The notes beneath the pieces are model-generated. The model ran no database searches and was not told the origin of the DNA. It saw only the letters and a list, made by a program, of their open reading frames with translations. This document shows, in pieces, positions 32,941-42,452 of a DNA stretch of 64,000 nt. Within the stretch, counting starts at the first letter, position 1. Every line of letters begins with the position of its first letter. The position numbers and the translations under genes are program-made. The stretch covers positions 1-64,000 of the forward strand of contig JAFPWG010000029.1 in assembly GCA_017395045.1 (NCBI GenBank), in the 5' to 3' direction. The stretch comes from Bacteroidales bacterium. GTDB lineage: Bacteria > Bacteroidota > Bacteroidia > Bacteroidales > UBA932.

Positions 32941-34247
32941 TATTCCCGTGTAATCTTGGCCCCGAGGGCGTTCAGGCGGCCTTCGATGTCTTCGTAGCCG
33001 CGGTCGATCTGTTCGATGTTGTCGATGGTGGAGGTGCCCTTGGCGCTCATTGCGGCGAGGAGCATCGCGATACCGGCGCGGATATCGGGCGAAACCAGGC
33101 GGGCGGCCTTCAGGGTGATCCGGTGATCGTGTCCGATCACCACGGCCCGGTGCGGGTCGCAAAGGATGATCTGGGCGCCCATGTCGATGAGCTTATCCAC
33201 GAAGAACAGCCTGGATTCGAACATCTTCTGGTGGATGAGGACGCTGCCCTTGCACTGGGTGGCGACCACCAGCATGACGGACAGCAGGTCCGGGGTCAGG
33301 CCCGGCCAGGGGGCGTCGGCAAGCGTCATGATGGACCCGTCCAGGAAGGAGTCGATCTCGTAGCTCTCCTGCGCCGGTACATAGATGTCGTCGCCCCGCT
33401 GCTCCAGGTTCACGCCCAGGCGGCGGAAGGCGTCCGGAATGATGCCCAGGTCGAACCAGGACACGTCCTTGATGGTAATCTCGCTCTGGCAGATGGCAGC
33501 CATGCCGATGAAGGAACCCACTTCGATCATGTCCGGCAGGATGCGGTGATTCGTGCCGTAGAGCTTCTCCACGCCGTGAATCCTGAGCAGGTTGGAGCCC
33601 ACCCCGTCGATGAACGCGCCCATCCGGTTGAGCATCTTGCAAAGCTGCTGCAGATAAGGTTCGCACGCGGCGTTGTAGATCGTGGTCGTACCCCGCGCGA
33701 GGACGGCGGCCATCACGATGTTGGCCGTACCCGTCACGGACGCCTCGTCCAGCAGCATGTAGCGGCCCGTCAGGCGGTCGTCCGAAGTCAGGTGGAAGGC
33801 ACGCCGGGAGGCGTCGTACTCCATCCCGGCACCCAGGGTGACCATGCCCGAGAGGTGCGTGTCCACCCTCCGGCGGCCGATCTTGTCGCCACCCGGCTTC
33901 GCGAACCACGCGTGCCCGAAACGGCTCAGGAGCGGTCCAACGACCATCACCGACCCGCGCAGGGCCGCGCACTTGCGCACGAATTCCTCGGTCTCGATAT
34001 AGGCGGTGTCCACCTCATCGGCCTGGAAACGGTACGTCCCCTTCTCCAGACGCTGGACCTTCACGCCCATCCCCTGCAGCAGTCCGATCAGGTTCTTCAC
34101 GTCCAGGATCTCCGGCACGTTGGAGATGACGACCGGATCGGCCGTCAGCAGCACGGCGCTGATGACTTCCAGCGCTTCGTTCTTCGCCCCCTGCGGGGTG
34201 ATTTCGCCGGACAGCTTGTGCCCGCCTTCGATGATGAATCTACCCAT
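32940..34247 (-). CDS. murA: UDP-N-acetylglucosamine 1-carboxyvinyltransferase with Asp at the fosfomycin site
   Basis: First committed enzyme of peptidoglycan synthesis, adding enolpyruvate from PEP to UDP-GlcNAc. The 435 residues have the N-terminal GGHKLSGEITPQGAKNEAL. The catalytic loop reads PGGDKIGRRRVDTH, so the cysteine that reacts with fosfomycin in E. coli (Cys115) is Asp121 here. Cys-to-Asp MurA enzymes remain active and are fosfomycin insensitive. Tight operon with murB (4 bp gap). Confidence 0.95.
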   Translation of the reverse strand: MGRFIIEGGHKLSGEITPQGAKNEALEVISAVLLTADPVVISNVPEILDVKNLIGLLQGMGVKVQRLEKGTYRFQADEVDTAYIETEEFVRKCAALRGSVMVVGPLLSRFGHAWFAKPGGDKIGRRRVDTHLSGMVTLGAGMEYDASRRAFHLTSDDRLTGRYMLLDEASVTGTANIVMAAVLARGTTTIYNAACEPYLQQLCKMLNRMGAFIDGVGSNLLRIHGVEKLYGTNHRILPDMIEVGSFIGMAAICQSEITIKDVSWFDLGIIPDAFRRLGVNLEQRGDDIYVPAQESYEIDSFLDGSIMTLADAPWPGLTPDLLSVMLVVATQCKGSVLIHQKMFESRLFFVDKLIDMGAQIILCDPHRAVVIGHDHRITLKAARLVSPDIRAGIAMLLAAMSAKGTSTIDNIEQIDRGYEDIEGRLNALGAKITRE

Positions 34248-34251
34248 AAGC

Positions 34252-35403
34252 TTATACGTGTTCCACCTCGGGGTGGAGTTCTATGCCATATTTCTCCCGG
34301 ATCGTGCCGATGACCCGCCGCTCCAGCGCGACGATGTCCTCCGGCGTGGCGTCGCCCGTGGCGTTCACGATTACGAGCGGCTGCTTCGGATACACCTGCG
34401 CGCCGCCTTCGCGGGCTCCCTTGAACCCGCACTGGTCGATCATCCACGCGGCCGGCACCTTCACGCAGTCGCCCACATCATAGTGCGGCACCTGGTAATC
34501 CGGTCCGTTCTCCTCTTTTGCAATCGCCACGATCCGTCCGAAATGCTCCCTGCTGATCACCGGATTGCAGAAGAAACTCCCTGCACTCCCAATCTCCTCA
34601 GGATCAGGCAGTTTCGTCCGCCTGATCTCAATGATCGTCTCACGGATCAATGTCGGGGTTATGAAGTCTTCGAGGATAGAGGGTATAGGTCCTGAAAACC
34701 TCCGGTCGCAGAGCGACCTCCGTCCCTCCCATAAATGGGCCCCTCCCTCTAATGTGCCGAGGGTGGCACAGTTTTCAGGACCCATACCCTCTATCCTCTT
34801 CTCCAACGCCTTGCGGACGCCACCGTAGTCCAGCTTGGGCTGGGGGGCGGCGGAGAGGCGGAAGGTGACGGCCGTGATGATGTAGCGGCCTTTCCAGACA
34901 GTCTTGAAGTTCGAGGTGCGGTAGCCGTAGCCGCAGTCGGCGGCGGGGATGTCCACGAAGCGGCGCTCCCGCAGGTCGAAAGCATGGACCGTGTCGATGA
35001 TGTCCTTCGCTTCCACGCCATAGGCGCCGATGTTCTGGACGGCGCTCGCGCCCACCTCGCCGGGAATCAGCGACAGGTTCTCCGGTCCCCAGAGGCTTTC
35101 CTGCGCAGCCCAGGCGCAGAAGTCGTCAAAGACGACGCCGGCGCCCACCCGCGCCAGGACAGACTCTCCGCTGCGTTCGCAATGGCGACCGGTGTTCGTC
35201 AGATGCAAAACCGTCCCGGGGAAGTCTCCCGTGAAAAGCAGGTTCGAGCCCCCGCCCATCACGAAAAGGGGCTGCGGGAGGGCATCGAAATCCAGCGTAA
35301 GCAGGTCCTCCGGATCCGTCACCTCCACATATAAACGGCAGGACACCTTCATGCCGAAGGTGTTCCGCCGGGAAAGGTCGTATGATTCCTGCCTCGTGAC
35401 CAC
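34252..35403 (-). CDS. murB: UDP-N-acetylenolpyruvoylglucosamine reductase carrying an in-frame palindromic insertion
   Basis: FAD/NADPH-dependent reductase making UDP-MurNAc. The 383 residues have RNTFGMKV and the FAD segment VMGGGSNLLFTGDF, then LSLIPGEVGASAVQNIGAYG, YRTSNFK, KLPDPEEIGSAGSFFCNPVI with the catalytic Ser, and the C-terminal AAWMIDQCGFKG. Between VRKALEKR and TPTLIRETI the protein has about 43 extra residues encoded by a palindromic element (34672-34798); relatives are about 340 residues. The frame is intact. Start is GTG at 35403, abutting the aspS stop. Confidence 0.92.
   Translation of the reverse strand: MVTRQESYDLSRRNTFGMKVSCRLYVEVTDPEDLLTLDFDALPQPLFVMGGGSNLLFTGDFPGTVLHLTNTGRHCERSGESVLARVGAGVVFDDFCAWAAQESLWGPENLSLIPGEVGASAVQNIGAYGVEAKDIIDTVHAFDLRERRFVDIPAADCGYGYRTSNFKTVWKGRYIITAVTFRLSAAPQPKLDYGGVRKALEKRIEGMGPENCATLGTLEGGAHLWEGRRSLCDRRFSGPIPSILEDFITPTLIRETIIEIRRTKLPDPEEIGSAGSFFCNPVISREHFGRIVAIAKEENGPDYQVPHYDVGDCVKVPAAWMIDQCGFKGAREGGAQVYPKQPLVIVNATGDATPEDIVALERRVIGTIREKYGIELHPEVEHV
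34672..34798 (-). repeat. 127-bp palindromic element inserted in frame in murB
   Basis: Inverted arms of 28 bp (34672-34699 and 34771-34798) match at 27 of 28 positions. Between them lie three more perfect hairpins: GGTCGC/GCGACC (34704-34718), CCCAT/ATGGG (34728-34739) and TGTGCC/GGCACA (34753-34770). The whole could fold as a long stem with three short arms. It is translated without a stop as part of MurB. It resembles in concept the Rickettsia palindromic elements found inside genes; no second copy was seen in this window. Confidence 0.85.
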
Positions 35404-37176
35404 CTATTCTGCCTTCACGTTCAGGGCGATCTGAAGTTCATCCAGCTGGGCCTGGTCGATCTCCGACGGGGAGTCGATCATCACGTCGCGGCCCTGGTTG
35501 TTCTTCGGGAAGGCGATATAGTCGCGGATGGAGTCGGAGCCGCCCATCAGGGCACACACGCGGTCGAAACCGAAGGCGAGGCCGCCGTGCGGCGGGGCGC
35601 CGAACTGGAAGGCGTTGATGATGAAGCCGAACTTGAGCTCCGCCTCCTCCGGGCCGATGCCCAGCACCTCGAACATGCGCTTCTGCATGTCGGCGTTATG
35701 GATCCGGATGGAGCCGCCGCCGAGTTCGGAACCGTTCAGGACGAAGTCGTAGGCATTGGCGCAGACGCGCTCCAGGTCTTCTTTCTTATTGGAATAGAAC
35801 CACTTCTCGTGCTCCGGCTTGGGAGCCGTGAAGGGATGGTGCATCGCGTAGAAGCGCTGGGTTTCGTCGTCCCACTCCAGGAGCGGGAAGTCCACGATCC
35901 ACAGCGGGGCGAAGACCTTCGGGTCGCGGTAGCCGAGGCGGCCTCCCATCTCCAGGCGCAGGACGCCGAGCATGGTCTGGACCTTGCGCTTGTTGTCGCC
36001 GGACATCACCAGGACCAGGTCGCCGGGATTCGCCTCGGCGGCGGCGGCGATCTTCGCGAGGTCTTCGGGGCCGTAGAACTTGTCGATGGAGGACTTGAAG
36101 GAGCCGTCGGCATTGACGCGGATATAGATGAGGCCCTTGGCGCCCACCTGGGGACGCTTGACCCACTCGGTGAGCTCGTCCACCTGCTTGCGGGTGTACT
36201 CGGCCGCGCCCGGGACGGCGATGGAACCGATGTAGGCCGCACCGTCCAGCACGCCGAAGCCCTTGCCCTTCGCGACGCCGGTGAGTTCGTGGATCTCCAT
36301 TCCGAAGCGGACGTCCGGCTTGTCGGAACCGTACCGGTCCATCGCATCGTACCACGTCATGCGCGGAAGCGGGTTGGGGATATCCACGTTCAGGACGTTC
36401 TTGAACAGGGTGCGCATCATGCCTTCGAAGTTGTTCAGGACATCCTCCTGCTCCACGAAGGACATTTCGCAGTCGATCTGGGTGAATTCGGGCTGGCGGT
36501 CGGCGCGCAGGTCCTCGTCGCGGAAGCAGCGGACGATCTGGAAATAGCGGTCGTAGCCCGCCACCATCAGCAGTTGCTTGAAGGTCTGGGGACTCTGCGG
36601 GAGGGCGTAGAACTGGCCCGGATTCATGCGGGACGGCACCACGAAGTCGCGGGCGCCTTCCGGCGTGGACTTAATCAGATACGGCGTCTCGATCTCCATG
36701 AAACCTTTGGAATCCAGGTAGTTGCGCACTTCGTGGGCCACGCGGTGACGCAGGGTCAGGGCCCGGCGGAGCGGTCCGCGACGGAGGTCCAGGTAGCGGT
36801 ATTTCATCCGGATGTCGTCGCCGCCGTCGGATTCGTCCTCGATGGTGAACGGCGGGGTGACGGACTTGTTCAATATGGTGATTTCCGACAGCTTGATCTC
36901 GATGTCGCCGGTATCCATCTTCGGGTTCTTCGCCTGCCGCTCGACCACTTCGCCCACAGCCTGGATCACGAATTCACGGCCGAGGGAGGTGGCGGTGTCC
37001 ACCAGCGAAGCGGGGGCGTCGGCCTCCACGACCAGCTGCGTGATTCCATAACGGTCCCGGAGGTCGATGAAGGTCATGCCGCCCAGCTTGCGGGCTTTCT
37101 GGACCCATCCGGCGAGCGTAACACGCTCTCCCTTGTTCCCGATGCGGAGTTCTCCGCAAGTGTGTGTACGATACAT
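35404..37176 (-). CDS. aspS: Aspartyl-tRNA synthetase
   Basis: Charges tRNA-Asp. The 590 residues have an N-terminal OB fold ([20 protein letters not shown]), the class II motif 2 region ([20 protein letters not shown]), a GAD insertion domain in the middle (about 285-415), and motif 3 ([15 protein letters not shown]) near the C-terminus. This is the bacterial long form. First gene of the operon with murB, murA, the aminotransferase and dapF. Confidence 0.97.
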   Translation of the reverse strand: MYRTHTCGELRIGNKGERVTLAGWVQKARKLGGMTFIDLRDRYGITQLVVEADAPASLVDTATSLGREFVIQAVGEVVERQAKNPKMDTGDIEIKLSEITILNKSVTPPFTIEDESDGGDDIRMKYRYLDLRRGPLRRALTLRHRVAHEVRNYLDSKGFMEIETPYLIKSTPEGARDFVVPSRMNPGQFYALPQSPQTFKQLLMVAGYDRYFQIVRCFRDEDLRADRQPEFTQIDCEMSFVEQEDVLNNFEGMMRTLFKNVLNVDIPNPLPRMTWYDAMDRYGSDKPDVRFGMEIHELTGVAKGKGFGVLDGAAYIGSIAVPGAAEYTRKQVDELTEWVKRPQVGAKGLIYIRVNADGSFKSSIDKFYGPEDLAKIAAAAEANPGDLVLVMSGDNKRKVQTMLGVLRLEMGGRLGYRDPKVFAPLWIVDFPLLEWDDETQRFYAMHHPFTAPKPEHEKWFYSNKKEDLERVCANAYDFVLNGSELGGGSIRIHNADMQKRMFEVLGIGPEEAELKFGFIINAFQFGAPPHGGLAFGFDRVCALMGGSDSIRDYIAFPKNNQGRDVMIDSPSEIDQAQLDELQIALNVKAE

Positions 37177-37210
37177 ATATCTTTCAGTTTATATCTTTCG
37201 GATTAACTTA

Positions 37211-37218
37211 CAAAAGTA
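37211..37218 (-). promoter_or_regulatory. aspS operon -7 element TACTTTTG
   Basis: Perfect TAnnTTTG on the minus strand, 34 bp upstream of the aspS ATG. No clear -33 triplet at standard spacing. Confidence 0.6.
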
Positions 37219-37233
37219 GCAAAAAAATATGAG

Positions 37234-37241
37234 TATCTTTG
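37234..37241 (+). promoter_or_regulatory. rsmA -7 element TATCTTTG
   Basis: Perfect TAnnTTTG 20 bp upstream of the rsmA ATG at 37262. It overlaps an upstream in-frame ATG (37229), which therefore cannot be the start. Confidence 0.65.
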
Positions 37242-37261
37242 CAGCGATAACCGAATTCGAT

Positions 37262-38056
37262 ATGGAAGTACGCGCCAAGAAGGCCCTCGGCCAGCATTTT
37301 CTCACGGACCAGCGCATCGCGCAGGCCATCGTCGCTTCGCTCCACGGGCCAGGCGACGCCTTGGAGATCGGCCCGGGAATGGGCGTATTGACCCAATACC
37401 TGCTGGAACGGGAGGATATCGACCTCAAGCTGGTGGAGATCGACGGGGAGTCGGTGGAGTACCTGCTCACGCACTTTCCCGGGATGCAGGGACGGCTGCT
37501 GCAGGCCGATTTCCTCACCCTGCCGCTGGACCGGGTGTTCCCCGGGCGGTTCGCCGTCATCGGCAATTTCCCCTACAACATCTCCTCCCAGATCTTCTTC
37601 AAGATCCTGGACAACCGGGAGCGGATTCCGGAGGTCGTGTGCATGATCCAGAAGGAAGTGGCCGAGCGAATCGCGGAGGGACCGGGATCCAAGACCTACG
37701 GCATCCTGTCGGTGCTGCTGCAGGCCTGGTACGACATTGAATTCCTGTTCGGAGTCGGCCCGGGCTGCTTCGCGCCGCCGCCCAAGGTGGACTCCGCCGT
37801 CATCCGTCTCATGCGGAACAGCCGCACCAGCCTCGGCTGCGACGACCGCCTGTTCACATCCATCGTGAAAACCGCCTTCGGCCAGCGCCGGAAGATGATG
37901 CGGAACCCCCTCAAACCCTTCGCCAAGGCCAAGGCCCAGCGCGAAGGCTGGTCCGACGAAAGGCTCACGGCCTTCCTCGCCGACCCGGTCTTCGAGCGCC
38001 GGCCGGAAACACTTTCCGTAGAAGATTTCATCGCCCTGACGAATCTTCTGACTTAG
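37262..38056 (+). CDS. rsmA: 16S rRNA dimethyladenosine transferase
   Basis: Dimethylates two adjacent adenosines in helix 45 of 16S rRNA; loss gives kasugamycin resistance. The 264 residues have KKALGQHFLTD at the N-terminus, the SAM loop LEIGPGMGVLTQYLL, and the catalytic NFPYNISSQIFFK. A start 11 codons earlier is rejected because the -7 box overlaps it. Confidence 0.96.
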   Translation: MEVRAKKALGQHFLTDQRIAQAIVASLHGPGDALEIGPGMGVLTQYLLEREDIDLKLVEIDGESVEYLLTHFPGMQGRLLQADFLTLPLDRVFPGRFAVIGNFPYNISSQIFFKILDNRERIPEVVCMIQKEVAERIAEGPGSKTYGILSVLLQAWYDIEFLFGVGPGCFAPPPKVDSAVIRLMRNSRTSLGCDDRLFTSIVKTAFGQRRKMMRNPLKPFAKAKAQREGWSDERLTAFLADPVFERRPETLSVEDFIALTNLLT

Positions 38057-38085
38057 TATCTCCTGACACCGTTCGGATAAGAGAG

Positions 38086-40767
38086 CTATAACTTCGAGGC
38101 GATGACGGCCAGACGGTCGCCCAGGCCGATGGTGTACCCTTCAGACACGAAGAATACCCTGTTGAAGGTGTCGGCGAGAATGACGAACGGGAGGCGGGCC
38201 GGAGTGCCGGCGCGAGAGCCTTCCAAAAAGTTCTGTTCGAAACCCTGCTGAACCGCCCCATCAACATCCAAACCCAAAACAATAGTCGATGGCAGGATGC
38301 CGTAACGCCCTTCGGACATTTCCACCTGCAAGCGGTGCATGGCGGCGTCGGTGGAACATAGGAGAAAGATCGGCCGGCCCCAGGATTCGAGCTGAGGACG
38401 GGCGGCGGCAAGATCGCGGAGAACGTGATTCGTGGGCTCCTTGCCCGGATCCAGGAGGGCGAGGACGTAGTACTCGTGCCCGATGAGAGAAAAGATGGAT
38501 TCCTTCTCCCCGCCTGGAGACTCCAGCACATCCCCATCCCCGGTCATGATGGGGGCGACCGGGAGGATAAGGGTCCCGCCATCGAAGGAGCCGATGATGG
38601 GAACGCCTTCTTCCTCGGGCCGGAGCACCAGGTCATGGACCGTCTCTTCGCCCGCGACGATGTCCAGGAACGCCATGGTCACAGGGACGGCGCCGTTGGA
38701 AAGCCGGTTGCCGGAAACGAGCAGGTAGCGGCCCTCCTCCAGGGGAACCCCCTGGCGGAACGCATGGGCCCAGTCCATGCCGCCGCCCATATCCAGCTCG
38801 CCCTCGTCGAAGGCCATCAGGCGCGGCCGTCCGTTTTCAATCCGGGACAGCGTGAAGTGACTGTAATATTTGGGGTTATCCACCGCCTGGTCCGGGGTGT
38901 AGGTCAACCGCAGGGTTCCCATGGGAGCGGCAACGGCGGGAGCGGCCCCGTCAAAGTCCACGTCCAGCCATTCCTCGTCCGTGCGGTACTGGATCTTGCC
39001 GTTGACGGGATTCTTCTGCGCCTCGATACCGAGGCTCCGCGCCAGGGCGACGAAGAAGATGCCCCGGGAACGCGGAGTGGCCAGTCCGCTCCTGTACACG
39101 CCGATGGGAGACATCGGGATGTCCCACGCCAACGGGTCGTCGATAACCGTGACGTTGCTGCGGATCCAGGTCACGATGTCCTGGGGCGACCTCAGGCCGT
39201 TCAGTTGTTCGACATTCCCGAAAAATGACATGTAGGGGCTCAGGAACTCGTTTTCCACGCGGGGGCCGAGGACGGCATCCTGGTCTTCATAACTGTCCAG
39301 AAGGTTCTCCAGCGTGATGTCATGCAGGTCCTTCCGGCTGAGCGACTGAAGCAGGAACTCCACCCGTCCGTGGTCGTCGGCCTGCGCCATGAAGGCCTCG
39401 ATGGTGCGCCAGTTTCCGCGGGACCATTCGATGGGGAAGACCATGTGGTGGCCATAACCGTATTCCTGCGTAAAGGCCAACGCCTCTTCGTGCGTCGGGA
39501 AAGTGGCCTCATAGGCCTGGCGGAGGGAATCCTCGCGGGCCGCGCGGCGGTCGTTCTCCGCCCGGAGTTCCGGGGAAACCTCCGGCAGTACCACGTTCTC
39601 CGGCGGCGGGACGATGTCAAGCGCCTCTCCTTCAGGAACCTGCCCCAAGGTGATGGTTACTTCCGCATCCTTCCCGAAAGAGCATTTCGCATAGCCGTAC
39701 TCACCATCTTTGGACGCCCAGATGAGAAGGTCGCCGAGCCCGGAAGAGAGGAAGGTGCGGCCGTCGGCATCCGTATACTTGGAAACGGCCGGATAGAACT
39801 CCGCGTAATTGTAGATGCAAAAGTCCACGCGCGCACCCTCGACCGGTCCGCCGGAAGCGTCGACCACCCGGAAGTCCGCCCGGGCAGTGGTGGCGTAATT
39901 GTCTATCAGATTGATTTCCGTATAGTTAGGACTCACGAGAACGACCTCTTCCGGACCGTCATAGCGGCCGAAGACCTTCGTATGCATGAGCATCGCGCGG
40001 GAAGCGGGGGCGTTGAACCACGCCAGATCCAGCACCGGCTCCGGCTCGCACGCCCCCAGGAAATGCCATTCCCCGTCGGCCCAGGCTTCCACCCAGGCAT
40101 GGTTGTCGTCGATATGGGCCCAGCGCGGGGTGTACACCTGCCGGGCGGGAATACCCACGGACCGCAGCGCAGCGACGCAGAAGGTCGATTCCTCCCCGCA
40201 GCGACCCAGCGCATTCCGTACCGAGGCAAGCGGCGACGAGGTGCGCGCATCGGACGGCTGGTAAGTCATTTTCTCGTGACACCAGTGGTTCACCTCCAGG
40301 ATGGCTTCCGCCATCGACAGGCCCTGGATGCGCGGCTTCAGTTCCCGGTAGAAGACCACGCGGGATGAGTCCAGGTTCTCGTTGTTCACCCGGATGGGAA
40401 GCACGAAATGGCGGAACTCCCGGTCCGGTACGTTCCAGCCCATTTCCTCCCGGGTCCGGAACGACGCCCGCACCTGCTCCAGGTAATACTCCGCCGGATA
40501 ATCCACCGCATCCGCCAGGGGCATGTAGGCATACAGGAAATCCAGGGCCTCCCGCTCCTCGGGGGATACGCCTTCCAGGGTAGCCCAGTCCGGCTGGAGA
40601 GCGTCATTCCCAGCCTGTCCGGCCGCCTCCTGAAAGACCGTCACCCGGTCCTCGAAGTCCTTCTGAACGGTATTCCGGTAATTCCTGTCCTTCAGGAAAT
40701 GCGTTTCCCGGCAGCCGGACAATCCGGTCAGGGCAACCAGGAGCAGAATGGTTGGCAAGTGTCTCAT
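38086..40767 (-). CDS. Large transglutaminase-domain lipoprotein
   Basis: An 893-residue lipoprotein with lipobox LSGC (Cys19). A transglutaminase-like domain (about 130-250) keeps the Cys/His pattern: LGRCGEESTFCVAALRSVG, then IDDNHAWVEAW. Next comes an Ig-like or carboxypeptidase-like segment (about 285-365), a long helical/beta central region, and a C-terminal part with a redox-like fold (about 770-893). Substrate unknown; protein crosslinking or proteolysis at the cell surface is possible. ATG 40767 is chosen for the signal peptide; the frame extends 16 codons further. Confidence 0.82.
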   Translation of the reverse strand: MRHLPTILLLVALTGLSGCRETHFLKDRNYRNTVQKDFEDRVTVFQEAAGQAGNDALQPDWATLEGVSPEEREALDFLYAYMPLADAVDYPAEYYLEQVRASFRTREEMGWNVPDREFRHFVLPIRVNNENLDSSRVVFYRELKPRIQGLSMAEAILEVNHWCHEKMTYQPSDARTSSPLASVRNALGRCGEESTFCVAALRSVGIPARQVYTPRWAHIDDNHAWVEAWADGEWHFLGACEPEPVLDLAWFNAPASRAMLMHTKVFGRYDGPEEVVLVSPNYTEINLIDNYATTARADFRVVDASGGPVEGARVDFCIYNYAEFYPAVSKYTDADGRTFLSSGLGDLLIWASKDGEYGYAKCSFGKDAEVTITLGQVPEGEALDIVPPPENVVLPEVSPELRAENDRRAAREDSLRQAYEATFPTHEEALAFTQEYGYGHHMVFPIEWSRGNWRTIEAFMAQADDHGRVEFLLQSLSRKDLHDITLENLLDSYEDQDAVLGPRVENEFLSPYMSFFGNVEQLNGLRSPQDIVTWIRSNVTVIDDPLAWDIPMSPIGVYRSGLATPRSRGIFFVALARSLGIEAQKNPVNGKIQYRTDEEWLDVDFDGAAPAVAAPMGTLRLTYTPDQAVDNPKYYSHFTLSRIENGRPRLMAFDEGELDMGGGMDWAHAFRQGVPLEEGRYLLVSGNRLSNGAVPVTMAFLDIVAGEETVHDLVLRPEEEGVPIIGSFDGGTLILPVAPIMTGDGDVLESPGGEKESIFSLIGHEYYVLALLDPGKEPTNHVLRDLAAARPQLESWGRPIFLLCSTDAAMHRLQVEMSEGRYGILPSTIVLGLDVDGAVQQGFEQNFLEGSRAGTPARLPFVILADTFNRVFFVSEGYTIGLGDRLAVIASKL

Positions 40768-40791
40768 ATCGGCCACGAATGTACGAATCTT

Positions 40792-40822
40792 TTTGCAAAA
40801 TCGCTTGGGTTCCATATATTTG
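40792..40822 (+). promoter_or_regulatory. Promoter of the small barrel gene (TTTG - 19 bp - TATATTTG)
   Basis: TTTG at 40792-40795, 19-bp spacer, perfect -7 TATATTTG at 40815-40822. The ATG is only 6 bp further on, so the transcript is expected to begin at or next to the start codon. Confidence 0.85.
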
Positions 40823-40827
40823 CACTT

Positions 40828-41349
40828 ATGAAAAAGTGGTTATTCCTCGCTGCGGCCCTCCTGGGCTGCCTCGTCGCCAGGGGACAGAACAGATACTACA
40901 TCGGCGGTGACATTTCGCTCGGAGCCAGTTCCTCCGGAACCAGCGTCGTCGTCTATCCGGAGGTGGGCACGCGCATCGCGAACAACCTGTATCTGGGCCT
41001 CGCGGCCGGATTCGACTGGAACAACTATTCCAGCCGGTCCGACTTTACGATGGGCCTCATCCCCCATCTTCGCGGCTATCTGCCCCTGTATCAGGGCTTC
41101 GGCCTTTCCGCCGATACCTTCTTCTCCGCCCGGTTCACCCGGCGGGAAGGTTACGAACCGCTGATCAAGACCTTCCAGCTGGGTCTCCGTCCCGGCATCT
41201 TCATCCCCCTCGGCGGCGTCACGATCTCCACGCAGATCGGCTTCTTCGGCTGGACCCGCACCGACTACGGCATCGGGAGTCCCACATCCCATTGGGCCGC
41301 CCGCCTGGAAGCACGCGACATCCTCATCGGGGTTCTCGTAAGTCTATAG
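40828..41349 (+). CDS. Small secreted beta-barrel protein, unknown function
   Basis: A 173-residue protein with signal peptide MKKWLFLAAALLGCLVARGQ and an eight-strand-like alternation of aromatic and polar residues (YPEVGTRIANNLYLGLAAGFDW, FQLGLRPGIFIP). It looks like an OmpX/outer-membrane-protein-beta-barrel family member, but no precise family is recognised. Probably leaderless. Its end overlaps the end of the convergent GHL10-like gene by 6 bp. Confidence 0.72.
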   Translation: MKKWLFLAAALLGCLVARGQNRYYIGGDISLGASSSGTSVVVYPEVGTRIANNLYLGLAAGFDWNNYSSRSDFTMGLIPHLRGYLPLYQGFGLSADTFFSARFTRREGYEPLIKTFQLGLRPGIFIPLGGVTISTQIGFFGWTRTDYGIGSPTSHWAARLEARDILIGVLVSL

Positions 41350-42426
41350 GAACAGCTTGTCCAGTTCCGCCCAGTGCTCCGGCGTCATCGACCCCGGAGT
41401 GAAGAGGCAGATGCCCGCCGCGCCGGCGTCCAGGGAGCCCTTGACGGCCGTAGCGAGTTCGGAAGGAAGGAGCCCCTGGCCTTCCGGATCCTCGATTTCA
41501 GCCTTGCGCTGCCAGTCGCGGCAGATGAAAAGGCCCGAAATGACGGGCACATCGCCCGCGGCCTTCACTTCCTCCGCCGTAATATCGTACAGCCACCCGG
41601 CCGGTTCCAGATAGAAATCGTTGTAGTTCATCGGGAAGACCATGTCCAGAGGCCATTCGTCCCACTGCTGGCGCACCATCGGGACCGCGTATGCATCCGG
41701 TCCCGGGAACACGTCGGCGCTCACTTTCTTGCCCAGGGCATGGACGGCGTCGTACACCTTCGTCACCAGGGCGGTCACCTTGCCGCAGCGGAACGCCGTC
41801 CATTCGGGAACGGCCTCCGGATCCTCCACCTGCAGGATGTCGATGCCGGTCAACTCCTTGAACTCACCTACGCAGCGTTCGCAGTAGCAGTAGTCCGCCG
41901 GCGGATAAGGCCCGTCGGAGAAATCCAGCCCGTACTTGTCCCACAGGCCGCGGGCCAGGACGGCATCCACATAACGGATGTAGTCCAGCTGGACATAATC
42001 GACGTCCGGGACGGCCGCGATGTCCGAGATCATGGACACGATGTAATCCTGCACGTCGGGATTCGCCGGGTCCAGGGCCCGGTAATACTGCACATAGGCG
42101 GGGAACTCGTCCGCGCGCTGGCCCAGCCGGTTCACGGCGTACCAGTCGTGCGGCTTCCCTTCCTGCAGGATGCAGGGCCTCCAGGCATGGTATTCGAGCC
42201 CCTCCTCGTGGGCGATGGCCGAAAGGGCCGGGATGTCGGCAAGGTCCGCCTGGATGCAGACGCCCGTGAATCCGTGGCCCTTCCATTCCCGGAACTTCAC
42301 CCTGACGGCTTCCAAGTCGGGATCCTTGCCGATCGAGTCCCACCCGTACAGGGGGACGGACGGCTTTTCCGCGCAGGACGCCACGAGCAGCGCGGCAAGC
42401 AGCAAAAGGATGGTTCTGTGTTTCAT
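41344..42426 (-). CDS. GHL10-like (family 10 glycosyl hydrolase-like) lipoprotein
   Basis: A 360-residue lipoprotein with lipobox VASC (about Cys18) followed by a TIM-barrel-like protein. DYVQLDYIRYVDAVL, SADVFPGPDAY and FPMNYNDFYL follow the pattern of GHL10/DUF187-type putative glycoside hydrolases. A YCYCERC cysteine cluster in the middle might hold metal. Catalytic substrate unknown. A -7 box lies just upstream. Confidence 0.72.
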   Translation of the reverse strand: MKHRTILLLLAALLVASCAEKPSVPLYGWDSIGKDPDLEAVRVKFREWKGHGFTGVCIQADLADIPALSAIAHEEGLEYHAWRPCILQEGKPHDWYAVNRLGQRADEFPAYVQYYRALDPANPDVQDYIVSMISDIAAVPDVDYVQLDYIRYVDAVLARGLWDKYGLDFSDGPYPPADYCYCERCVGEFKELTGIDILQVEDPEAVPEWTAFRCGKVTALVTKVYDAVHALGKKVSADVFPGPDAYAVPMVRQQWDEWPLDMVFPMNYNDFYLEPAGWLYDITAEEVKAAGDVPVISGLFICRDWQRKAEIEDPEGQGLLPSELATAVKGSLDAGAAGICLFTPGSMTPEHWAELDKLFL

Positions 42427-42444
42427 ATCCGGTTCATTGGTGCA

Positions 42445-42452
42445 CAAATATA
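42445..42452 (-). promoter_or_regulatory. -7 element TATATTTG for the GHL10-like gene
   Basis: Perfect TAnnTTTG on the minus strand, 18 bp upstream of the ATG at 42426, directly after the terminator of the EF-G paralogue gene. Confidence 0.65.

Noticed and set aside
35587-37206. A 539-codon plus-strand frame opposite aspS
   Set aside because: No motifs; aspS is unambiguous.
37229-37261. Earlier ATG as the rsmA start
   Set aside because: The TATCTTTG box overlaps it, so it would not be in the transcript.
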